64,000 nucleotides of DNA from Streptomyces sp. DvalAA-43. Its GTDB lineage: Bacteria; Actinomycetota; Actinomycetes; Streptomycetales; Streptomycetaceae. Position numbers and translations under genes: made by a program. The DNA lies in NCBI RefSeq assembly GCF_900091725.1, contig NZ_FMBW01000045.1:23706-87705 (forward strand), read 5' to 3'. The first letter of the stretch is position 1. Each line of letters begins with the position of its first letter. The notes beneath the pieces were generated by a model. That model saw nothing but the letters and a program-made list of their open reading frames with translations, was not told the DNA's origin and ran no database searches. This document shows, in pieces, positions 17,193-24,648 of the stretch.

Positions 17193-18209
17193 GTGAGTAC
17201 GGGCACAGCACAGGCGCAGACGGCGACCGGGACCGTGTGCGCGGTGCGTGATCTGGTCAAGACCTATCCCGCCGTCCGCGGCCGCCGCGGAACACCCGCC
17301 GCACCCGAGGTCCGTGCCACCGACGGGATCAGCCTGGACGTGCGGCGCGGCGAGATCTTCGGCCTCCTCGGCCCCAACGGCGCCGGCAAGTCCAGCCTGG
17401 TGCGGCAGCTCACCGGGCTGATGCGCCCCGACTCCGGCAGCGTCACCGTGCTGGGCCACGACCTCGTGCGCCATCCCGAGCGGGCCTCCCGGCTGATCGG
17501 CTACCTCGGGCAGGAGTCCACCGCCCTCGACGAGCTGACCGTGTCGCTCGCCGCCGAGACCACCGGACGGCTGCGCGGCCTCACGGCGGCGGACGCCCGC
17601 GCCGAGCGCGACGCCGTGCTCGGCGAACTGGGCCTCACCGAGATCGCCGGACGCCCCCTGAAGAGGCTCTCCGGGGGACAGCGGCGGCTCGCCTGCTTCG
17701 CGGCCGCGCTGGTCGGCGAGCGGCCGGTGCTGGTGCTGGACGAGCCGACGACCGGCATGGACCCCGTCGCCCGGCGGGCCGTCTGGGCCGCCGTGGACCG
17801 GCGCAGGGCCGAGCGCGGCACCACGGTGCTGCTCGTCACCCACAACGTCATCGAGGCCGAGACGGTCCTCGACCGGGTCGCCGTGATCGAACGCGGCCGG
17901 GTCATCGCCTGCGACACCCCGACCGGGCTCAAGGAACGCGTCGCGGGCGAGGTCCGGGTCGAGCTGGTGTGGCGCGAACGGGCGCCCCTGGACGTACCGG
18001 AAGTGGCCGCGCTGCGCGGCTCGGCCCAGGAGTCCGGGCGGCGCTGGGTGCTGCGGCTCGCCCCCGACGAGGCACGGGCGGCGGTCGCCGCGGTGACCGG
18101 CGGCGCGGCCTTCGCCGCACTCGACGACTTCACGCTGGCGACGCCCAGCCTGGAGGACGTCTATCTCGCGCTCGGCGGGGACGCGACCAAGGGGCTGGTG
18201 AAGTCATGA
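17193..18209 (+). CDS. ABC transporter ATP-binding protein
   Basis: A 338-residue ATPase of the DrrA/CcmA type. Walker A GPNGAGKSS, Q-loop region GYLGQESTA, signature LSGGQRR, Walker B VLVLDEPTTGMDP and H-loop LLVTHN are all intact. A C-terminal domain of about 90 residues, typical of drug or lipid exporters, follows. Residues 1-25 precede the ABC domain. The stop overlaps an ATG (ATGA at 18206), which opens a 24-codon ORF that itself overlaps the permease start. It should energise the ABC-2 permease encoded next. The exported substrate is not evident. Confidence 0.92.
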   Translation: MSTGTAQAQTATGTVCAVRDLVKTYPAVRGRRGTPAAPEVRATDGISLDVRRGEIFGLLGPNGAGKSSLVRQLTGLMRPDSGSVTVLGHDLVRHPERASRLIGYLGQESTALDELTVSLAAETTGRLRGLTAADARAERDAVLGELGLTEIAGRPLKRLSGGQRRLACFAAALVGERPVLVLDEPTTGMDPVARRAVWAAVDRRRAERGTTVLLVTHNVIEAETVLDRVAVIERGRVIACDTPTGLKERVAGEVRVELVWRERAPLDVPEVAALRGSAQESGRRWVLRLAPDEARAAVAAVTGGAAFAALDDFTLATPSLEDVYLALGGDATKGLVKS

Positions 18210-18280
18210 CCGCGGTGAGCGGGACGACCGGGTGCGGATGCGTGGCCGGGCAGGGAGCGAACAGGAGCAGCGCCAGGTGA
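18206..18280 (+). CDS. 24-codon ORF bridging the ABC ATPase and permease genes
   Basis: Its ATG overlaps the stop of the ATPase gene (ATGA) and its TGA overlaps the GTG of the permease gene (GTGA), so ribosomes could pass from one gene to the next by reinitiation. The predicted 24-residue peptide contains Cys-Gly-Cys and ends in a basic stretch. A GGGG sits before the ATG. It may be a coupling device rather than a functional peptide, or chance. Confidence 0.25.
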   Translation: MTAVSGTTGCGCVAGQGANRSSAR

Positions 18281-19134
18281 CGAGCATCGTTCCCGCGCAC
18301 GCGGTGACCGGACCCGTCCGGGCCCCGGAGGACAGCCGTGCCGGGTCCCTCGGCGACGGCTCCGGGGGTGCGGGGGAGCCCGCGCCGCTCGCGCCGCGGG
18401 CCCGGCTGTTCCCCTCGCTCGCGGCCGTCTACCGTGCCCAGCTGTCCCGGGCCAGGGTCGCCCGTATCCCGCTGCTCTTCGTCGCGACGTTCCAGTCCGT
18501 CGGGATCATGGTGCTGATGCGCGGGGTCGTCGACGGCGGCTCCGAGGCACGGGCCGTCGTCGCCGGTTCCAGCGTCCTCGTCGTGGCCTTCGTGGCGCTC
18601 AATCTCCTCGCCCAGTACTTCGGGCAGCTGCGGGCCGGCGGCGGGCTCGACCACTACGCCACCCTGCCGGTGCCGCCCGCCGCGGTGGTGCTCGGTGCCG
18701 CCGGGGCGTACGCCTCCTTCACCGTGCCCGGCACGATCGTCACGGCCGTGACGGGGAGCGTGCTGTTCGGGCTGCCGCTGACCCATCTGTGGGTGCTCGT
18801 CGCCGTCATCCCGCTCTCCGGGGCGGCGCTCTCCGGGCTCGGCGCGGCGCTGGGGCTGCTCGCGCCCCGGCAGGAGCTGGCCACGCTCCTCGGCCAGCTG
18901 GGCATGTCGGCGGCGCTGCTGCTCGGTGTGCTCCCGGCCGACCGGCTGCCCGCGCCGGTCGGCTGGGCGCGCGATCTGCTGCCCTCGACCTACGGTGTCG
19001 AGGCGCTCTCGCGGTCCTTCGACGCCCGGCCGGACTGGGCGGTCGTCGCGCTGGACCTCGCCGTCTGCGCGGTGGTCGGCCTGCTCTCGCTGGCCGTGGC
19101 GACCTGGGCGTACCGCAGGGCAGCGGTCCGGTGA
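18277..19134 (+). CDS. ABC-2 type transporter permease
   Basis: A 285-residue membrane protein. After a polar N-terminus of about 55 residues come six hydrophobic segments (about 68-85, 103-122, 143-165, 175-200, 205-225 and 260-280), the standard ABC-2 permease layout. It forms the export channel with the ATPase encoded upstream. The GTG at 18277 has AGGAG ten bases upstream. An upstream ATG in this frame at 18232 lacks such a site and would add 15 residues. Neighbouring genes do not reveal the substrate. Confidence 0.85.
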   Translation: MTSIVPAHAVTGPVRAPEDSRAGSLGDGSGGAGEPAPLAPRARLFPSLAAVYRAQLSRARVARIPLLFVATFQSVGIMVLMRGVVDGGSEARAVVAGSSVLVVAFVALNLLAQYFGQLRAGGGLDHYATLPVPPAAVVLGAAGAYASFTVPGTIVTAVTGSVLFGLPLTHLWVLVAVIPLSGAALSGLGAALGLLAPRQELATLLGQLGMSAALLLGVLPADRLPAPVGWARDLLPSTYGVEALSRSFDARPDWAVVALDLAVCAVVGLLSLAVATWAYRRAAVR

Positions 19135-19156
19135 GGCGCGGCGCGGGGGCGCCTGG

Positions 19157-19162
19157 CACGAT
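19157..19162 (+). promoter_or_regulatory. candidate -10 six bases before the DUF2567 start
   Basis: CACGAT followed by exactly six bases and GTG. It belongs to a group of similar hexamers before starts that lack a ribosome-binding site. Confidence 0.35.
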
Positions 19163-19168
19163 GGCACG

Positions 19169-19948
19169 GTGACCGCACCTCTGACGCCGCCTCACCAGCC
19201 CTCGTCCAACGACCCCTGGCAGACCCCGCCGAACTGGGGCGGCCCGGGGGGCTCGCACCTGATCGGTGCGCACCAGCCGGGAGGGCTGCCGGGAGCGCCC
19301 GAGGAGAAGGCGCTCGCGCCGGAACTGCGCCGGGCCGCGGTCGTCGCCCTGCTCCTCACCGTCTGCGGTGTCGCGCTCGGGTTCCTCTGGCTGTGGCTGG
19401 CGCCGAGGGTTCCGCTGATCTCCGACAGCACCGCCGTCTTCCTGAACGACAGCGAGGGCGAGGAGGCGATCGGCGCCGACGGTACGTTCGTGCTGCTGGG
19501 CCTGGCCTTCGGGGCGGTCTCCGCGGCGCTGGTCTTCTGGTTCCAGCGGCGCGGCGGGATCGCCCTGGTGGTGGCGCTCGCGCTGGGCGGGCTGCTCGGT
19601 TCGCTGCTGGCCTGGCGGCTGGGGGTGTGGCTCGGGCCGACCCAGGACGTGGTCGCGCACGCGCGGGCGGTCGGCAAGGGAGTGGTCTTCGACGCGCCGC
19701 TCCAGCTGCGGGCGAAGGGGGCGTTGCTGGCGTGGCCGCTGGGGGCGATGGCGGTCCATCTCGCGTTGACCGCGTTGTTCGGGCCGCGGGATCCGGAGCC
19801 GGAGTGGGGGGTGTTTCCGGGTGGGCCGTGGGCGCCGGGGGCGCCTGGGGCCGGTGGGCCTGTCGCCGGGGCGCCCGGGTTCGGTGGGCCTGAGGCCGGT
19901 GGGCCCGCGGGTGGGGGCGTGCCGCCTGTGCCGCCGGCGCAGCCGTAG
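19169..19948 (+). CDS. DUF2567-family membrane protein with Gly/Pro tail
   Basis: A 259-residue membrane protein. A Pro/Asn/Gly-rich N-terminus (1-50) is followed by helices near 53-73, 103-120, 128-150 and 185-203, a topology seen in DUF2567 proteins of actinobacteria. The last 50 residues are a low-complexity tail of Gly, Pro and Ala encoded by degenerate DNA repeats, probably disordered. The function is unknown. An ATG at 19161 closes after three codons, so the GTG at 19169 is the start. No terminator is obvious immediately downstream, but a palindromic repeat lies at 20048. Confidence 0.75.
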   Translation: MTAPLTPPHQPSSNDPWQTPPNWGGPGGSHLIGAHQPGGLPGAPEEKALAPELRRAAVVALLLTVCGVALGFLWLWLAPRVPLISDSTAVFLNDSEGEEAIGADGTFVLLGLAFGAVSAALVFWFQRRGGIALVVALALGGLLGSLLAWRLGVWLGPTQDVVAHARAVGKGVVFDAPLQLRAKGALLAWPLGAMAVHLALTALFGPRDPEPEWGVFPGGPWAPGAPGAGGPVAGAPGFGGPEAGGPAGGGVPPVPPAQP

Positions 19949-20312
19949 TTCTGGGGGTGCGGTGCGTGGTGGACGGGTGTGGGTGCGGTTGGGCCCGGTG
20001 GGTGGGCCGCTGCGCGGGGCTTGTCCGCTGCCCGCCCCTTCCCTGAACCGGGGCTCTGCCCCGGACCCCGGTCCTCAAACGCCGGACGGGCTGAATCGGG
20101 CCGACGGGCTCAATAGCGCTGACGAGCTGAGCGGCGTCGGGCGGGCGGGGCAGCGCCGGTGGGCTGGTGCCAGGAGCTGAGTAGTGCCGGACGGGCCGAG
20201 CAGCGCTGACGGGCTGAACAGCTCCGGGCGGGCCGAGCAGTGCGACGGGCTGGGTGGCGTCGGACAGGCCGAGCAGTGCCGACGGGCTGAACAGCTCCGC
20301 GCAGGCGCCCGG
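19949..20312. repeat. gene-free region with a palindromic repeat and about 36-bp degenerate repeats
   Basis: This convergent intergenic stretch holds a 7-bp perfect hairpin (CCGGGGC, 20048-20054, with 20058-20064) inside a sequence I recognise from many Streptomyces intergenic regions. It then holds at least three degenerate units sharing GGCCGAGCAG at about 20194, 20231 and 20267 (spacing 37 and 36) with GACGGGCTGAACAG segments between. No coding ORF with a ribosome-binding site is seen. It probably functions in termination. Confidence 0.55.
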
Positions 20313-20816
20313 CTACCCCCGGCCGATTTCCGCGAACACCGCGTCCGTCAGCGATGCCAGGTCCCCGGGGGAGAGCTCGACCTCCAGGCCGCGGCGGCCC
20401 GCCGAGACGCAGATCGTTGCGTGGGAGCGTGCCGACGCGTCCAGCACCGTGCGCAGCCGCTTGCGCTGGCCCAGTGGGGAGATCCCGCCTCGTACGTAGC
20501 CGGTGGTGCGTTCCGCGGCCGCCGGGTCGGCCATGGTGGCCCGCTTGCCGCCCACCGCGGAGGCCAGGGCCTTGAGGTCCAGCGTGCCGGCCACCGGGAC
20601 GACCGCCACGGTCAGGGTGCCGTCGACGTCCGCGACCAGGGTCTTGAACACCCGGTCGGGGGAGACGCCCAGCGCCTGGGCCGCCTCCTCGCCGTAGGAA
20701 GCCGATGCCGGGTCGTGGTCGTAGGAGTGGACGGTGAACGCCGTGCCGGACGCGGTCAGGGCGACCGTCGCCGGGGTGCCGCCGGACTGTTGCTGCTTCT
20801 TCGGCTTCTTCGCCAC
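20313..20816 (-). CDS. ybaK: YbaK/EbsC-type Cys-tRNA(Pro) deacylase
   Basis: A 167-residue cytoplasmic protein of the YbaK/ProX trans-editing family. These enzymes hydrolyse Cys mischarged on tRNA(Pro). The core runs from about residue 20, with FKTLVADVDG, the KRATMADPAAAERTTGYVRGGISPLG segment containing the catalytic-type Gly and Ser residues, and a C-terminal VSAGRRGLEVELSP strand. The GTG at 20816 opens a Lys- and Gln-rich N-terminus. It lies 38 bases downstream of the Lon-substrate-domain gene and is probably its operon partner. Confidence 0.87.
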   Translation of the reverse strand: MAKKPKKQQQSGGTPATVALTASGTAFTVHSYDHDPASASYGEEAAQALGVSPDRVFKTLVADVDGTLTVAVVPVAGTLDLKALASAVGGKRATMADPAAAERTTGYVRGGISPLGQRKRLRTVLDASARSHATICVSAGRRGLEVELSPGDLASLTDAVFAEIGRG

Positions 20817-20854
20817 GGGGAGACGGTCCTCGGTCGGTCGACGGGGCGGTCGGA

Positions 20855-21598
20855 TCAGTTGGGGTGGGTCGGGGCGCGGGTCAGGTCCACCGCGGGCAGG
20901 GACGGCAGATGGCGGATGACGGCGGTCTCGGAGCGCAGCAGCGTCAGTTCCTCGCGCAGCCGGGCCGCCGAGTCGGGTGCCTGGAGCAGCCGCTGTCTGG
21001 TCGGTACGTCGAACACGGCCGCCGCCGCGACCAGATAGGAGACGACCATGGGGTCGTCGGGCAGGTCGGCGCCGGTCGTGAGGGAGCGTTCGCTCGCCCC
21101 GGCCAGCCGCTTCTGGTAGGTGCGGAAGGCCCGCAGTACGCCCTCGGCGAGCGCGCCCGCCTCCTCCCCGGGCTCCTCGTCCAGCTCTTCGAGCTCGGCC
21201 GTCAGACAGGGGCCGCTCGCGTCGACGGAGAGCAGCTTGACCCGGGTGGTGCCGGTCGCCAGGACCTCGAAGCTGCCGTCCGGCCGCTCCCGGATCTTGG
21301 CCGCGTCGGCGATGCAGCCGACCTGGTGGAAGGTCTGGATCGGGTCGGGGCCGAAGCCGTCCGCGGGGCCGCGTTCGGCGGGGGTGTTCACCGCGTCCGG
21401 CATCCCGGAGCCCGTCGGGGCGGTCTCGTGGCCGTCGCGGATCGCGACCACGGCGAAGCGGCGGGGTTCGTCCTCGTCGGTCTTCAGGAGCTCACGCATC
21501 ATGGCGCGATATCGCTCCTCGAAGACGTTCAGCGGCAGCACGAGGCCGGGGAACAGCACCGCGTTCAGCGGGAACAGAGGCAGGCGAGCGGTGGTCAC
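20855..21598 (-). CDS. Lon substrate-binding-domain protein
   Basis: A 247-residue protein consisting of a single LON_substr_bdg domain without ATPase or protease domains. The family opening (LPLFPLNAVLFPGLVLPLNVFE) follows the start directly, and FEVLATGTTRVKLLSV lies in the middle. Similar stand-alone domains are widespread in bacteria, and their role is not settled. The GTG at 21598 lies five bases after the stop of the upstream gene with no ribosome-binding site, so it is probably translated by coupling. It is followed by ybaK on the same strand. Confidence 0.8.
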   Translation of the reverse strand: MTTARLPLFPLNAVLFPGLVLPLNVFEERYRAMMRELLKTDEDEPRRFAVVAIRDGHETAPTGSGMPDAVNTPAERGPADGFGPDPIQTFHQVGCIADAAKIRERPDGSFEVLATGTTRVKLLSVDASGPCLTAELEELDEEPGEEAGALAEGVLRAFRTYQKRLAGASERSLTTGADLPDDPMVVSYLVAAAAVFDVPTRQRLLQAPDSAARLREELTLLRSETAVIRHLPSLPAVDLTRAPTHPN

Positions 21599-21603
21599 AA
21601 CGG

Positions 21604-22641
21604 TCAAGCGTAATGGCCGCCGGGCCCGCCGCGGTCGGCCCGTCCCGGGATCGGTGCCGCGCAGGCCACCCGGAGCCGGGTGTCGTCCCGCGCCTCCAGG
21701 AACCGGCCGAGCGGATCCTCGGAGACCGACGACCACGGGAACGACGCCGCGAGGGGCCCGATCCGCCGGAACTGCTCCAGCGCTTCCTCCCAGCGGCCCC
21801 GGGCGACCAGCACGAACGCCAGCAGATTGCGGACCTCGGCGGGCCAGGGGTCGCCCGGAGTGAACGAGGCGGACAGCTCGATGGCCAGATCCGCCGCCGC
21901 GTCGATCCGCTCCTCCTGCACCGAGGTGGTCCGTGCGCCGGGGCCCTCCATCAGCAGGGCGAACGCGGCCCGCAACGGCAGCGCCCGCACCAGCGAGCCG
22001 GGCAGCGCGTCCTCGGCCGCCCGCTCGGCGAAGTCGAAGCACTCGCGGTGCGAGCCGTACCAGGCCGCGGAGAGGTACCGCAGCGCCGCGACATGGCAGC
22101 CGTAGTGGTGCGAGGAGCGCCGTACCGCCTGCTCCCACAGCGCCTCGAACACGGTGTGCGTGGCGTGGGTGCCGCGCGCGTGGTCGAGCGCCAGGCGCCA
22201 GGGCACCGGGTCGCGCGGATCGCTCTCGGCCGCCGCCGTGATCAGCGGCCCCACCTCGCGCAGCTGCTCGGCCCGGACGGGCGACTCCCAGGCCCGGCGG
22301 ACCGCCAGCTCGGCCTTGACCAGCAGCGCGTCCGGGTCGTGCGGGGCGGCGGCGAGCCAGTCGGTCAGCCAGCCGTCCCGGCTGCGGGCGAAGGTGACGA
22401 GCCGGCCGAGGTAGCGGTCCCGGTTCTCCCACTCGGCGCCGTCCCGGGTGGTGGCGAGGAGTTTCGCGGCCGGTCCGTACTCCCCGAGGGCGGCGGCGAC
22501 GAGCGCCGGGGAGAGCCGCTCGTCGGGGGCGTCGAGCAGCACCTCGTCGTCCGCGGGCAGTCCGGCGGGGCGCTGGGAGCGGCGCCGGATCGTGCACGCG
22601 GCACGGAGCAGAGCACGAAGGATTGGCATGGTGCAGACCAT
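21604..22641 (-). CDS. uncharacterised alpha-helical (TPR-like) protein
   Basis: A 345-residue cytoplasmic protein that I do not recognise as a named family. After a basic N-terminus it consists of repeated amphipathic helices with TPR-like Ala/Leu/Trp spacing (for example residues 60-110 and 250-300), so a helical-repeat, protein-interaction fold is likely. ATGs at 22641 and 22629 are in frame and neither has a clear ribosome-binding site. A TTGACT hexamer lies about 80 bases upstream on the same strand. Its stop is five bases before the Lon-domain gene, so the two are cotranscribed. Confidence 0.6.
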   Translation of the reverse strand: MVCTMPILRALLRAACTIRRRSQRPAGLPADDEVLLDAPDERLSPALVAAALGEYGPAAKLLATTRDGAEWENRDRYLGRLVTFARSRDGWLTDWLAAAPHDPDALLVKAELAVRRAWESPVRAEQLREVGPLITAAAESDPRDPVPWRLALDHARGTHATHTVFEALWEQAVRRSSHHYGCHVAALRYLSAAWYGSHRECFDFAERAAEDALPGSLVRALPLRAAFALLMEGPGARTTSVQEERIDAAADLAIELSASFTPGDPWPAEVRNLLAFVLVARGRWEEALEQFRRIGPLAASFPWSSVSEDPLGRFLEARDDTRLRVACAAPIPGRADRGGPGGHYA

Positions 22642-22718
22642 TGAAAAGCGCTGGTCGGGACGGCGCCAGAGGTGCGCTGTGAAGCTTTGGTGCCGAGTGA
22701 AGGGGTTGTACCGGACCG

Positions 22719-22724
22719 AGTCAA
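22719..22724 (-). promoter_or_regulatory. candidate -35 hexamer for the helical-protein operon
   Basis: It reads TTGACT on the minus strand, one base from the -35 consensus, about 80 bases before the start. The matching -10 is unclear. Confidence 0.3.
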
Positions 22725-22834
22725 GAAGAAGTAAAGGAAAGCGTGGAATCTGGCTTGTTCCTGATGCTCCGGCCGAGGGCGTCCGGCCGTTCGGACGCGG
22801 CTCGGGCGGCCGTTCGACCACGGCCCACGGGGCC

Positions 22835-22876
22835 GCGTCGACCGTTCGGCGGAAGGTGCTCCGAACGGTCCGACGC
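22835..22876 (-). terminator. hairpin after the beta-helix-like membrane protein gene
   Basis: A 15-bp stem with a single-base bulge (22835-22849 with 22861-22876) and an 11-base loop begins about 33 bases past the stop at 22909. Confidence 0.65.
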
Positions 22877-22908
22877 CGCACCGGCTGGTCGGCCGTGGCC
22901 GGATCCGG

Positions 22909-24510
22909 TCAGCCCCGGCGCAGCAGCCGCGAGGCGCCCGCCGCGACGGTGGTGGCCAGTATCCAGCCGAGCAGGACGAGCACCGCCGCCGCCCACTGCC
23001 AGCCGCCCTCCATCCGCCAGTAGCCGTCCTGGCCCAGATTGATCACCGGGATCAGCAGATCCAGCGCGTACAGCGCCGGGTTCCACTGCGGGGCCTCGTC
23101 CTGCTTGATCGCGTGCGGCACGTGCTGGGCGAAGGCCAGCGTCCCCGCAGCCCACAGCAGAGCCATCCACACCGCGGCCCGCCCCGGCCGGTAGCCGTAC
23201 GCCACCGTCCAGTCCTGGAGGAAGCCCCAGAGCTTCGCCGCGAGCGGCAGCGTCTCGCGCCGCCGCCGCTGCTTGGCCAGCAGCACCTCCCGGGCGTCCG
23301 CGTCCTCCCCGCAGTTGCGCAGCACCGTCGCGAGGCGCTCGTACGGCTCCGGTACGTACTCCGGGGTCGCCGCCGCCACCCACTCCAGGCGCCGGGAGAG
23401 CGGGAAGTGTCCGTACGGGACGAGGTTCTCGTAAACGAAACCGCCCATCGCCAGCCCGCCGGGCCCCGGCCAGCTGGTCGACACGTCGATCAGCGTGACG
23501 ACCCTCGCGCCGTTCAGCACGACCCGGCCCTCGTCCGGCCGTTCCGCGTTGAACCGCAGCTCCGGGGTGACGATCCGGCGCAGCGACAACTCCTCGTACC
23601 GGCCCAGCACGAACCGCGCCTTGTGCAGATCGACCGCGTCGCCGAACCGCCCGTCGTCCAGGCGCACCCCGCCGCGGCACTCGAAGACCTGCGAACGCGT
23701 GCCGTTCGCCGGGGTCGACGCCATGACGATGCCGAACGGGGGAGTGGTGCCCTGGATCCCGGTGTCGACGCTCACCCACGCCTCGCTCATGTACAGCGTC
23801 CGCTCCACGGTCAGCTGCGGGGCGTTGAGCGCGCGCCGCCCCTCGCTGCCGCGCAGTCGGCTGCCGCGCAGGCTCAGCGAACCGCCGACCTTCGCCCCGC
23901 GCAGACTCAGCTCGCCGCGCGCCTCGATCAGCTCCGCCTGGAGGTCCTGGGCGACCGCCAGCCCGTCACCGGCCAGCGCGCGCCCGCCCCGGTCCGTGCC
24001 GATCTCGATCTGGTTGATCAGCAGATCGGTGCCGATCTGCGCGTCGGTGAGCCGGATCCCGCGCGGGATCCGGCAGCGCGGCAGATGCAGATCGCCCTCG
24101 GTGCGCAGCCGGGCCGCCTCCAGCCTCGGCATCGCACAGCCGACGATCCGCAACGTCGTGAAGTGGCATTCCGGCAGCACCACCTCGTTCTCGAAGCGGC
24201 ACCCGGTCATCTCCACGTACGGAGCGACGCGCCCGCCCGCGAGATCGAGCGTTCCGGTGATCCGTACTCCCCGGAGCTTCAGCGCCGCGACCCGGCCGGG
24301 CCGCGGCGGCGGACCCGAGAGCAGCAGACGGGCGACGACGCGCCCGTCCACACTGCGCTCCGGTCCCCAGACGCGCGGCGCGAACGGATCGTCCCGCGCC
24401 GGGTCGCGGGCGCGCAGATCGTAGGTACTGCCGTTCCGAAAGGCCTGCCACATGCCCAGCTCGGCCGCGCTCAGACCGTCCGGAAAATCGCCGTCGTGCG
24501 GTTCGGTCAC
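22909..24510 (-). CDS. beta-helix-like (pentapeptide-type) protein with C-terminal membrane helices
   Basis: A 533-residue protein. Residues about 60-380 show recurring short strands of the form (A/L)xLxGxx or LRGAxVGGxLSLRG, like pentapeptide-repeat or bactofilin-type right-handed beta-helices. A basic region near 395-440 (AKQRRRRETLP) follows. Two or three hydrophobic helices near 455-475, 485-505 and 510-530 anchor the C-terminus. The GTG at 24510 is chosen because GGAAGGGG sits five bases upstream; longer starts at 24555 or 24591 lack this. Its function is unknown; homologues I recall are labelled oxidoreductase without basis. It is divergent from hisD. Confidence 0.65.
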   Translation of the reverse strand: MTEPHDGDFPDGLSAAELGMWQAFRNGSTYDLRARDPARDDPFAPRVWGPERSVDGRVVARLLLSGPPPRPGRVAALKLRGVRITGTLDLAGGRVAPYVEMTGCRFENEVVLPECHFTTLRIVGCAMPRLEAARLRTEGDLHLPRCRIPRGIRLTDAQIGTDLLINQIEIGTDRGGRALAGDGLAVAQDLQAELIEARGELSLRGAKVGGSLSLRGSRLRGSEGRRALNAPQLTVERTLYMSEAWVSVDTGIQGTTPPFGIVMASTPANGTRSQVFECRGGVRLDDGRFGDAVDLHKARFVLGRYEELSLRRIVTPELRFNAERPDEGRVVLNGARVVTLIDVSTSWPGPGGLAMGGFVYENLVPYGHFPLSRRLEWVAAATPEYVPEPYERLATVLRNCGEDADAREVLLAKQRRRRETLPLAAKLWGFLQDWTVAYGYRPGRAAVWMALLWAAGTLAFAQHVPHAIKQDEAPQWNPALYALDLLIPVINLGQDGYWRMEGGWQWAAAVLVLLGWILATTVAAGASRLLRRG

Positions 24511-24591
24511 GGGTGCCCCTTCCGCTCGGAGCTGTTCTTCCCTCTGAGTGACCATGTGAAAGCTATTGGTCAGCAGTGACGTCCGGGACAT

Positions 24592-24608
24592 GTATCAGCC
24601 AGTGATAC
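24592..24608. promoter_or_regulatory. 17-bp dyad between the his operon and the divergent gene
   Basis: GTATCA and TGATAC flank GCCAG, a perfect 6-bp dyad 41 bases upstream of hisD. It is a candidate operator controlling hisD, the divergent gene, or both. Confidence 0.4.
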
Positions 24609-24636
24609 GGGCGACCGGACGCCGCGGGCGGTCTGC

Positions 24637-24642
24637 GAGAAT
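24637..24642 (+). promoter_or_regulatory. candidate -10 six bases before hisD
   Basis: GAGAAT is followed by six bases and the GTG start; no ribosome-binding site is present, which is compatible with a leaderless his operon mRNA. Confidence 0.35.
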
Positions 24643-24648
24643 TGCGGT

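Noticed and set aside
20184..21038. A 284-codon plus-strand frame through the repeat region and into ybaK/Lon-domain genes
   Set aside because: No ribosome-binding site, repeat-derived sequence, and antisense to two recognisable genes.
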